DNA of 64,000 nucleotides. It comes from Rhizobium giardinii bv. giardinii H152 (GTDB lineage Bacteria > Pseudomonadota > Alphaproteobacteria > Rhizobiales > Rhizobiaceae). The notes under the pieces are model-generated. The model did no database searches and was not told the origin of the DNA. It saw nothing but the letters and a program-made list of their open reading frames with translations. The stretch is from positions 1-64,000 of the forward strand of contig NZ_KB902679.1 in NCBI RefSeq assembly GCF_000379605.1, given 5' to 3'. Of this stretch, positions 9,516-16,919 are shown one piece after another. The position numbers and the translations under genes were made by a program. Numbering within the stretch: the first letter of the stretch is position 1; each line of letters starts with the position of its first letter.

Positions 9516-10799
9516 TCATGCGCTCAGCGCCTGGTCCAGATCCTCGACAAGGTCGTCGACCGATTCGAGGCCGACGGAGAGCCGGAACACGCCGTCTCCG
9601 GCGAAGGTCCGGTAGTCCGCCAGTTGCGCCCCTTCAAGACGATAGGTGGAGTGCATCATTTCGGCCGTATCGAGAAGAACGACGATGCTGCGCTGGTGGC
9701 CGAGCGAAAAGGCGTAATGCGCAACCCGAAGCTTGCTGGCGAGACGGACCGCCATCATCTGCGGATTTTCGGTCTGGAACGTCAGCAGCCCGCCGAAGAC
9801 GTCCATCTGGCGTTTCGCCAGATCGTGCTGCGGGTGGGTTTCCAGCCCGGGATAGGTGACCGATGTGACGCCGGGGTGATCGCCGAGGAAGCGCGCGATC
9901 CGCAGGGCGGAATCGGACACGGTCCGCAGCCGTGGAAACAGCGTATCGATACCGCGCATGACCAGCCAGGCATTCTGTGCCGACAGGGTTGCGCCAAGAT
10001 AGACGCCGGCGCGGGAGCGAATTTTCTCGACCAGGTCTTTGCAACCGCAAACGATACCGCCGAGCGCATCGCCGTGGCCATTGATGAACTTGGTCAGCGA
10101 ATGGATGACCAGATCGACACCGAGCGCCAGCGGCCGGGTTGCGACCGGTGTGGCAAGGGTCGAATCGACCGAAACCAAGGCACCATGTCGATGTGCCAGC
10201 GTCGCCACCGCGGCAAGATCGGTCAGCCGCAGGATCGGGTTGCAGGGGCTTTCACAATGGACCAGCCGCGTGTTGGGCCGGAAGGCCGCCGCCAGTTCGC
10301 CGAGGCGCGACATGTTCACGGCAGTCACCTCGATGCCGTAATCCGGCAATATTCGCCGCGCGAGTTCATTGGCGCCGGCGTAGCAGACGTCGCTGACGAT
10401 CAGATGATCGCCCTTCTTGAGAAAGGTCAGGAACGTGGCGGCAATCGCTGCGACACCGGTTGCGGTTGCGAGCGCATCGTCGGCGCCCTCGAGTGCCGCC
10501 ATGCGCTGCTCAAGCTGTCGAACGGTCGGATTGGTCCAGCGGGCATAGAGAAAGGGCAGGGCGGTGAGGTCCGCGACGCCTTCAGCCGAAAAGGCTCCGT
10601 CACCGGGCGTAAGGATGTTGTTGACCGACATCGAGATGTTGGGGGCGATGGCTTTAGTCGCCGCGTCGATGACCAGACCGCCATCGAGCGCCAGTGTTTC
10701 GCGGCGCAGCACACGATTGGCTCCGCAGGATGGGCGCAGCGGAACCGCGCCGCTTGGGCGATCCGCTGCCGCGAGGGAGGACGATACGCTCGGGGACAT
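9516..10799 (-). CDS. PLP-dependent trans-sulfuration enzyme (Cys/Met metabolism family)
   Basis: 427 residues from the ATG at 10799, which follows aggaaagg; an earlier in-frame start at 10868 is unsupported. It has the Cys_Met_Meta_PP fold: the YARWTNPT segment, GVAAIAAT for cofactor phosphate contacts, VDSTLATP, and the Schiff-base Lys237 in HSLTKFINGHGDALGG. Family members include cystathionine beta- and gamma-lyases, methionine gamma-lyase and O-acyl-homoserine sulfhydrylases. Next to a homocysteine methyltransferase and an amino-acid importer, a catabolic lyase or a homocysteine-forming role is likely, but the reaction cannot be fixed from motifs alone. Confidence 0.85.
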   Translation of the reverse strand: MSPSVSSSLAAADRPSGAVPLRPSCGANRVLRRETLALDGGLVIDAATKAIAPNISMSVNNILTPGDGAFSAEGVADLTALPFLYARWTNPTVRQLEQRMAALEGADDALATATGVAAIAATFLTFLKKGDHLIVSDVCYAGANELARRILPDYGIEVTAVNMSRLGELAAAFRPNTRLVHCESPCNPILRLTDLAAVATLAHRHGALVSVDSTLATPVATRPLALGVDLVIHSLTKFINGHGDALGGIVCGCKDLVEKIRSRAGVYLGATLSAQNAWLVMRGIDTLFPRLRTVSDSALRIARFLGDHPGVTSVTYPGLETHPQHDLAKRQMDVFGGLLTFQTENPQMMAVRLASKLRVAHYAFSLGHQRSIVVLLDTAEMMHSTYRLEGAQLADYRTFAGDGVFRLSVGLESVDDLVEDLDQALSA

Positions 10800-10934
10800 G
10801 GAAGACCTTTCCTGAAATGCAGTGAGGTGTGGAACTCTAGTCCGGCCCGCATGTTTGTGACCGCTCAATCGCTCGGAATATGCCGATAAGCGGCGCCAGA
10901 CGGGCCTGTCGCGCGCCGGCGCGGAGAAGCGATA

Positions 10935-11624
10935 CTAGCGTCGCGCCGGGACCTGCGCCTCGACCAGCTTGAAGGCGCGGGTAATGAGAAGCGTCAGCAA
11001 GACGTAAAAGACCGTAACGACCATCAGCGGCTCGTAGACCAGCAGCGTGTCCTGCCTGACCTTGTACGCCACGGCATAGAGGTCCATCACGGTGACGGTG
11101 AAGGCGAGCGGCGTTGCCTTTAGCTGCAGCACGACCTCGCCGGCAATCGTCGGCAGTGCAATGCGGACGGCGCGCGGCAGCCAGATCCGCCTCAGCAGCG
11201 TCCAGGAGGACATGCCGAAGGATCGGCCCGCTTCGAGTTCACCCTTGGGGACGGCCAGGAGCGCGCCGCGCAGTACTTCCGCTTCGTAGGCGGCATAGTT
11301 GAGGGTGAAACTCAGCGCCGCGAAGAAGAAGCCTTCGCGTACGATCGGCCAGAGGAAGCTGCCGCGCAGGCCCGGAACGAGCGGCAGCAGCGACCCGACG
11401 CCGTAGTAGAGCAGCCACAACTGGATCAGAAGCGGCGTTCCACGCAGGCAGGTGCAATAGCCCCGGGTAAGCCATTTGAGCCAGCGCGGGCCGCTGACCT
11501 GCGCCAGGGCGAGGCCGATCGCCAGGATGAAGCCGAAACCGACGGAAATGACCAGAAGCAGCACGGTCTGAACTGCGCCCGCTGCAAGCAGCGGCCAGTA
11601 GGAGAAAATCCACGAAAAGTTCAC
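10935..11624 (-). CDS. Polar amino-acid ABC transporter permease (HisM/ArtM-like)
   Basis: 229 residues from a GTG at 11624, which has gagga eight bases upstream and lies 10 bases after the stop of the partner permease. A longer frame from 11735 would overlap that gene by 100 bases. About five membrane segments and the inner-membrane EAA-type loop, AYEAEVLRGALLAVPKGELEAGRSFGMS (residues split here at AYEAEVLRGALLAVP and KGELEAGRSFGM), typical of the HisMQ/GlnP class. It would pair with the next permease as a heterodimer. Confidence 0.88.
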   Translation of the reverse strand: MNFSWIFSYWPLLAAGAVQTVLLLVISVGFGFILAIGLALAQVSGPRWLKWLTRGYCTCLRGTPLLIQLWLLYYGVGSLLPLVPGLRGSFLWPIVREGFFFAALSFTLNYAAYEAEVLRGALLAVPKGELEAGRSFGMSSWTLLRRIWLPRAVRIALPTIAGEVVLQLKATPLAFTVTVMDLYAVAYKVRQDTLLVYEPLMVVTVFYVLLTLLITRAFKLVEAQVPARR

Positions 11625-11634
11625 CGGCCAATCC

Positions 11635-12357
11635 TCATGCGGTTTTCGGTTGTCCGCGCCGGAAGCGGCTCTCCAGCAGGCCGAAAACGACGTTGGAAAG
11701 CAGCGTAATGACGAGATAGAGGGCGGCGGCGGCAAGGAAGAACAGAAAGTAGTGCTTGGTGTTGCCGGCTGCGAGGCGCGTCGCGAGCGCCAGTTCCTGA
11801 TAGCCGACGACCGCGATCAGCGCGCTGTCCTTGGTGACGGACATCCAGAGATTGGCAAGGCCGGGGAGCGCATTCGGCATCAAAGCCGGCAGCACGATGC
11901 GGCGAAACCGTAGAAATGGCCGCATCCCAAACGCGCTGGCAGCTTCGATCTGGCCGACCGGAATGGCGAGGATGGCGCCGCGCAGGACCTCCGTCATATA
12001 GGCACCCTGGACGATACCGAGCACTGCAATGGCCGCGACGAAGCCGTTTATCTCGATGGCTGGAAGGCCAAGGCTAAGCAGAATGCGGTTCAGGCCATCA
12101 GTGCCGGCGTAATAGAGACCGATGATCAGGATCAGTTCGGGAATGGCGCGGACCGCCGTCGTATAGACATCGAGAACGAAGAGAACCGGTCGGTTGCCCT
12201 TCAACTTGCCGGTTGCCCCGAGAAGGCCGATCAGCACGCCGACAAGATAGGCTCCCAGCGATATCATGACCGTCGAAAGTGCTCCGCTGAGAAGAACGCC
12301 ACCCCAACCCGGCGGGTAGGGCGACAGCAGTTCCAGCATGGATTGGGTGGATGACAT
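11635..12357 (-). CDS. Polar amino-acid ABC transporter permease (HisQ/ArtQ-like)
   Basis: 240 residues from the ATG at 12357 (accaagg upstream); the longer frame from 12396 lacks support. It has five predicted membrane spans, and the EAA loop begins YMTEVLRGAILAIPVGQ and continues IEAASAFGM. The order binding protein, permease, permease with the ATPase first is common for importers of basic or polar amino acids in rhizobia. A strong inverted repeat separates it from the binding-protein gene upstream. Confidence 0.88.
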   Translation of the reverse strand: MSSTQSMLELLSPYPPGWGGVLLSGALSTVMISLGAYLVGVLIGLLGATGKLKGNRPVLFVLDVYTTAVRAIPELILIIGLYYAGTDGLNRILLSLGLPAIEINGFVAAIAVLGIVQGAYMTEVLRGAILAIPVGQIEAASAFGMRPFLRFRRIVLPALMPNALPGLANLWMSVTKDSALIAVVGYQELALATRLAAGNTKHYFLFFLAAAALYLVITLLSNVVFGLLESRFRRGQPKTA

Positions 12358-12431
12358 GACGTACCTTGGTGTCGGGAAGCTGCGGCGCATCTGCAAAGGG
12401 CGGCCGCGCGGTTCGGCTCAGCCCGCAGTGG

Positions 12432-12468
12432 GGAAACGGCGCATGACGAAGCCGCATGCGCCGTTTCC
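12432..12468 (-). repeat. 14-bp perfect hairpin after the binding-protein gene
   Basis: Arms ggaaacggcgcatg (12432-12445) and catgcgccgtttcc (12455-12468) with a 9-base loop, six bases past the binding-protein stop codon and before the permease gene. There is no T run, so it is more likely an mRNA stabiliser or partial attenuator than a full terminator. Such hairpins commonly keep binding-protein transcript in excess over permease transcript. Confidence 0.75.
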
Positions 12469-12473
12469 GTCAA

Positions 12474-13244
12474 TCATTCGCCATAGGGATCGAAGTCGAA
12501 GTACTTCTTGGAGATTTCGGCATATTTGCCATTCGCGCGGACTGCCGCGATGGCCGCATTGAGTTTTTCAAGCAGCGCGTGATCGTCTTTACGCAATCCG
12601 CCGCCAATACCGGACCCCAGAATTGCCGGATCGTCCTTCACATTGCCCTTGTCCTCGCAGCAGTCCTTGCCGAAGTCGGATTTGAGAAATTCCGACAACG
12701 GAATGGAATCGCCGAAGACATAGTCGATCCGGCCGGCGGAAAGGTCCTGAAACGCTTCATCCAGCGTCGTGTAGGTGTTTTCCGATGCCTTGTCGGCAAA
12801 GTATTTCTTGTAGTAGTCGGACTGGATGGTCGAAACCTGGATGCCGATGGTCTTGCCGGCGACGTCGTCGGGCGATGCGCCGGTCTCGCCATCCTTGGCG
12901 CCGATCAGCTTGCTCGGCGTGTTGTAGTATTTGCCGGTGAAGTCGATGGTCTTCTTGCGCTCGTCGGTGATCGACATCGACGACCAGATGACGTCGAATT
13001 TTTTCGCCTCGAGACCGGGAATGAGACCATCCCAGGACATGTCGACGATGGAGCACGTCTCCTTCATCTCGGCGCAGACGGCATCCATCAACTCGATTTC
13101 CCAGCCGACCCACTTGCCGGAGGCGTCCTTGGTGAAGAAGGGCGGATAGGCTTCGTTCATGACGCCGAAGCGGACTTCGGCATTGGCTGCGGCGCTTGAA
13201 ACCGAAAGCGCGGCGCCGGCCAGCAGGATAGACAGCAATTTCAT
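12474..13244 (-). CDS. Periplasmic amino-acid-binding protein (SBP family 3)
   Basis: 256 residues from the ATG at 13244 (aagggga upstream). A clear Sec signal peptide covers about residues 1-23, with likely cleavage after AAANA. The mature start EVRFGVMNEAYPPFFTKDASG and WEIELMDAVCAEM match the family 3 solute-binding fold; WDGLIPGLEAKKFDVIWSSMSIT and the later DYVFGDS hinge region follow. Two cysteine pairs (ETCSIV; DCCEDKGN) may form disulfides. It delivers a polar or sulfur amino acid to the adjacent permeases; the ligand is not certain. Confidence 0.9.
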   Translation of the reverse strand: MKLLSILLAGAALSVSSAAANAEVRFGVMNEAYPPFFTKDASGKWVGWEIELMDAVCAEMKETCSIVDMSWDGLIPGLEAKKFDVIWSSMSITDERKKTIDFTGKYYNTPSKLIGAKDGETGASPDDVAGKTIGIQVSTIQSDYYKKYFADKASENTYTTLDEAFQDLSAGRIDYVFGDSIPLSEFLKSDFGKDCCEDKGNVKDDPAILGSGIGGGLRKDDHALLEKLNAAIAAVRANGKYAEISKKYFDFDPYGE

Positions 13245-13290
13245 GTATTTCCCCTTTTTCAGTTTGGGCAGAATGGGCGCGGTTGAATGA

Positions 13291-14070
13291 TCAATTGTCG
13301 AGCGCGCCCGTGAATTCGCGGCAGCGGGCGCTGATCGGTGCACCGAAGACCTGAGCCGGCGGTCCTTCCTCCTCGACGCGCCCCTGATGCAGGAACATCA
13401 CGTGATTGGAGACGTCGCGGGCGAACTTCATCTCGTGGGTGACGAGCAGCATCGTCCGCCCCTCTTCCGCCAGATCGCGAATGACCTTGAGCACCTCGCC
13501 GACAAGTTCCGGATCGAGCGCCGACGTGGGTTCGTCGAGCAGCATCACCGCAGGGTCGACGCATAGGGCGCGCGCGATCGATGCGCGCTGCTGCTGGCCG
13601 CCCGACATGAAAGCCGGATAGACGTGGCGCTTCTCGTAGAGGCCGACCTTGGCAAGCAGCCCTTCGGCCCGCTCGATCGCCTCCTTGCGGTTCATTTTCT
13701 GGACGTAAACCGGAGCCTCGATGACATTTTCTAGCACGGTCATGTGGGGCCAGAGGTTGAAGCTTTGGAACACCATGGCAAGGCCGGTCCGAATCCGTTC
13801 GATCTGCCGCCAACTGGCCGGATACGCGCGCCCGCCTTGACCGGACTTCAGCAAGACGTCTTCGCCGTTGAAGACGAAGCGGCCGCGATCCGGAATCTCT
13901 AGGAAGTTGATGCATCGCAGGAACGTGCTCTTGCCGGAGCCCGACGATCCGATGAGCGAGATGACGTCGCCCTTCGCGGCCGATAGCGATATGCCTTTCA
14001 GGACCTCGTGGATCCCATAACTCTTGTGAACATCGTCCACGAGTAAGGCGGGAGGAGCCAGTCTCGTCAT
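13291..14070 (-). CDS. Polar amino-acid ABC transporter ATP-binding protein
   Basis: 259 residues. Walker A GSSGSGKST (41-49), Q-loop VFQSFNLWPHMTV, signature MSGGQQQRASIARAL, Walker B VMLLDEPTSALDPE and the H-loop LLVTHEM are all intact. The sequence is of the HisP/GlnQ class. It is the first gene of the minus-strand importer operon, 46 bases upstream of the binding protein, and faces the divergent Lrp-type regulator across about 370 bases. Confidence 0.93.
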   Translation of the reverse strand: MTRLAPPALLVDDVHKSYGIHEVLKGISLSAAKGDVISLIGSSGSGKSTFLRCINFLEIPDRGRFVFNGEDVLLKSGQGGRAYPASWRQIERIRTGLAMVFQSFNLWPHMTVLENVIEAPVYVQKMNRKEAIERAEGLLAKVGLYEKRHVYPAFMSGGQQQRASIARALCVDPAVMLLDEPTSALDPELVGEVLKVIRDLAEEGRTMLLVTHEMKFARDVSNHVMFLHQGRVEEEGPPAQVFGAPISARCREFTGALDN

Positions 14071-14439
14071 GCCTCACGTTCCCCATTTGCATTTTTTTGC
14101 GTTGCCTTTGGGCCGATATTATCGTGCGCTCATGCGCGGCATTCCCGCGCAATTGGTATGCACAACGCGGAATTTGCGCGCAAGCGCCTTCCAGGCGCGG
14201 AGAGTCGGCAACAACGTCCGGCATGACGGACCTTTGGCTGAGTAGAACGGCACGACCTCGGCAGTTTCCCTTAAAGCGATGCAGAAGTGCGGGGAGGATG
14301 CGCGCATCGTTCGATTTTTGACGAATCGCCGCGCTGATCTAGGATAGGCTGCGGCAAATCACTGCACGTGGAAACCGTGCACAGTCCTTCCCTTGAATCA
14401 TTTCGGTTTCAGGGTTTATCCACAATAGGCGAGAGGCAG
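14071..14439. promoter_or_regulatory. Divergent promoter region between ABC importer and lrp-type gene
   Basis: 369 bases without a supported gene between two divergent starts. It must hold both promoters. Several T/A-rich patches (14090-14100, 14310-14330, 14390-14425) could be Lrp contact points; I could not pick a single convincing operator. Confidence 0.45.
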
Positions 14440-14910
14440 ATGACGGAACCACTGGACCAATTCGACCGAAACATCCTCGACATTGTGCAGCGCGATTGTC
14501 AGATGAAAGCGGAAGCGGTCGGCGAGATGATCGGCCTTTCTGCGTCCGCCGTGCAACGCCGCCTGAAGCGAATGCGAGAAGAGGGGATCATCTCGGCGGA
14601 AATCGCAGTCGTCGATCGAAAGGTTGCCGGAAATCCGATGACGTTCATCGCGGGAATGGAGATCGAGCGCGAGAACTACGATGCGCTGGCGAAATTCCGC
14701 ACCTGGGTCGATAAGCAGGACCATATCCAGCAGGTCTATTACGTGACAGGTTCAGTGGACCTTGTCGCGATAATTACGGCGCAGGACGTTGGCCAATATG
14801 ATGAAATCACCGCGCAGATCATGTCGCAGAACCCGCAGATCAAGCGAATCCACACGAATGTCGTCCTCAAATCCGTAAAGCTGGGCATGTTCGTTCCGAC
14901 ACAGTCCTGA
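14440..14910 (+). CDS. Lrp/AsnC-family transcriptional regulator
   Basis: 156 residues starting at the ATG after gagaggc. N-terminal AsnC-type helix-turn-helix: LDQFDRNILDIVQRD, then GEMIGLSASAVQRRLKRMREEG at about residues 5-50. The RAM/ligand-binding domain follows, with VYYVTGSVDLVAIITAQDVGQYD near its ligand loop. Divergent from the amino-acid importer and sulfur-metabolism genes, it is the likely local regulator and would sense an amino acid such as methionine or a related compound (inference). It converges on the cyclase gene 17 bases downstream. Confidence 0.9.
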   Translation: MTEPLDQFDRNILDIVQRDCQMKAEAVGEMIGLSASAVQRRLKRMREEGIISAEIAVVDRKVAGNPMTFIAGMEIERENYDALAKFRTWVDKQDHIQQVYYVTGSVDLVAIITAQDVGQYDEITAQIMSQNPQIKRIHTNVVLKSVKLGMFVPTQS

Positions 14911-14927
14911 GGTTCGATGCACCTTCA

Positions 14928-16919
14928 TCAGGCGAGGCGCGATCGCAGCAGGCGGTAGTAACCGCCAAGCCGCGGAATCTCCCGTTCCAGTCGCTCCAGC
15001 GCAGAATCGTGCGCGCGCAGCGTTCCGGCGTATTTGGCAGCAAGCATCTGCTTGTGGTTCTCCAGAGCCTGCGGCGCGGGCGCGGGCTGCAGGATTGTGA
15101 AGATCGGCGACAGTGCAGTGCGGCCTTTGACGGTGATGCTGTCGAGCTCGATGCTGGTGAAATCAGCCGCGCTCAATCGTGCCGTCTGCTCGCCGATGAG
15201 CAGTGGCACGCCGTAATTCTTCGATTCGCCCTCGAGCCGAGAGGCGAGATTGACGCAATCGCCGAGCACCGAATAGTCGAAGCGGCGCGACGAGCCCATA
15301 TTGCCGACGACGCAATCGCCGGTGTTGATGCCGATGCCGATCTTCAGCACATGCGGCGCTGTGCCCTTGCCGTCTGCCTCCCGGCGCAGTTCGGCATTCA
15401 GTGTCTCGATCGCTTCCAGCATGCGCAGCGCGGCACCCACTGCATGGCTGGCATGGTCGGGATCATCGAGCGGTGCGTTCCAGAACGCCATCAGGCAGTC
15501 CCCGATGAACTTGTCGATCGTGCCGCCGCTCTCGAGGACGATCTCCGAAAGCGGGGTGAGCAGCCGGTTGATCAGGGTCGTGAGCTGCTCGGGATCGTCT
15601 TTCAATGTTTCGGAAATCGTGGTGAAGCCGCGCACGTCGCAGAAAAGAATGGTCAGCGTCCGTCGCTCGCCGCCAAGTTTCAATTGCGAGGGGTCGTTGG
15701 CGAGCCGCTCGACCAGCGCCGGGGAGAGGTAGCGCGAAAAGGCGCGCGTGATCTCCCGGCGACTGCGCCGCTCCGCAGCATAATCAACCCCGGTCTGACC
15801 TGCAACGACGCAGATATAGGACAAAACCGGGCCGACCGGGGAAACGAACATGTGGCCGAGTCGCAGCAGCGCATAGCTCGCGGCCGCAAAAAGGAGCAGG
15901 ACCAGGGCGCTGACGGCCGCCGTTGGCCAACCGATCGAACGAAAGACAATGCCGGCCGCCAGCAATGCACCAAGGGCAATCGCGGCAATAGCGATCGGTC
16001 GCCCGGCCGTTTCGATGAACAGGCCTCCGGTTAGATTGTCGAAGATCGTCGCCTGGATTTCGGCGCCGGAGATCAGTTGGCCGGTATGGACGGTGAACGG
16101 CGTCGCAAACGCATCCGCGCCGCCGGCCTGAAGCGTCGGCGCGTTCTGCAGACTGAGCCCGACGATGACGACGCGGTTTCGAAAGAAGCCCTCCGGCAGG
16201 AACTGGCCGGGATCGAGCGCCTGATAATAGGACACGGTCGGATAGGTTCGCGCCGGCCCGAACATCTGGAGCAGTGCGGGGCCGGATCGCGCCTTTGGCT
16301 GCCGTCCGGCGGTCTGCGCCAGTAGTGCGGCAAAGCCGTCCGGATAGGCAGGCACCTGCCGAAACGTACCGTCGCCACTCAACTGCACCGATGCGATCCC
16401 GGTTTTCGCGCCGCGCTCGATAAGCTGGGCCAGCGGTTCCGTCCGCACGAACTGATCGGCCTGCGGCGTCTCGATCAGCGTCTCGTCGCCCGCCAGCACC
16501 ACATCCGGGCCCACCGCCGCAGCAAGGGTGGCATCGTTTTCCGGCGCCACCGAAGGTTCGGCAAAGATGATATCGACCCCGATGGCTTTCGCCCCGGCCC
16601 CGCGCAGCGCTTTGATCAGCCTTGCATGCAGCGCGCGCGGCCAGGGCCACTGGCTGCCGATCTCCGCCATGGAGGGCTCGTCGATCGCCACGATTACCGG
16701 CCCGTCCTGCGGCAGTGGTGGTGGCGCGAAGGTGGAGAGATAGTCGAAGCTGCGCAACTCGACGAGCGAGAAGGGAGAGGTCAGCGAGACGAGGGAAAGG
16801 GCGGCGACCGTGAGGGCCGCGAGCAGGCCCAAGCGGGTGCGCCGGCGTCGGATGCGCCCGGCGGCTGTTTCGGTCGAAGGGCCGCTGGCATTCCGGCGAT
16901 GCGCTTTGAGTATCGCCAT
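14928..16919 (-). CDS. CHASE2-domain class III adenylate cyclase
   Basis: 663 residues. One membrane segment at about 29-50, an extracytoplasmic CHASE2 sensor domain (about 52-300; PVIVAIDEPSMAEIG and VVIVGLSLQN are typical), three closely spaced membrane segments (about 305-378), then a cytoplasmic cyclase domain (about 418-600). The catalytic set is complete: metal aspartates Asp428 (FCDVRGF) and Asp474 (KFIGD), adenine-type Lys470, Ser550 at the second base-selecting position, and Asn557/Arg561 (NLASR). This predicts cAMP synthesis from ATP rather than cGMP. Its ATG overlaps the stop of the upstream FecR-TPR-barrel gene (TGATG), so the pair is translationally coupled. CHASE2 probably reads a periplasmic cue; the ligand is unknown. 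Confidence 0.93.
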   Translation of the reverse strand: MAILKAHRRNASGPSTETAAGRIRRRRTRLGLLAALTVAALSLVSLTSPFSLVELRSFDYLSTFAPPPLPQDGPVIVAIDEPSMAEIGSQWPWPRALHARLIKALRGAGAKAIGVDIIFAEPSVAPENDATLAAAVGPDVVLAGDETLIETPQADQFVRTEPLAQLIERGAKTGIASVQLSGDGTFRQVPAYPDGFAALLAQTAGRQPKARSGPALLQMFGPARTYPTVSYYQALDPGQFLPEGFFRNRVVIVGLSLQNAPTLQAGGADAFATPFTVHTGQLISGAEIQATIFDNLTGGLFIETAGRPIAIAAIALGALLAAGIVFRSIGWPTAAVSALVLLLFAAASYALLRLGHMFVSPVGPVLSYICVVAGQTGVDYAAERRSRREITRAFSRYLSPALVERLANDPSQLKLGGERRTLTILFCDVRGFTTISETLKDDPEQLTTLINRLLTPLSEIVLESGGTIDKFIGDCLMAFWNAPLDDPDHASHAVGAALRMLEAIETLNAELRREADGKGTAPHVLKIGIGINTGDCVVGNMGSSRRFDYSVLGDCVNLASRLEGESKNYGVPLLIGEQTARLSAADFTSIELDSITVKGRTALSPIFTILQPAPAPQALENHKQMLAAKYAGTLRAHDSALERLEREIPRLGGYYRLLRSRLA

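Noticed and set aside
10800-10934. Possible SAM-II riboswitch before the trans-sulfuration enzyme
   Set aside because: I looked for the characteristic pseudoknot segments in the leader and did not find them.
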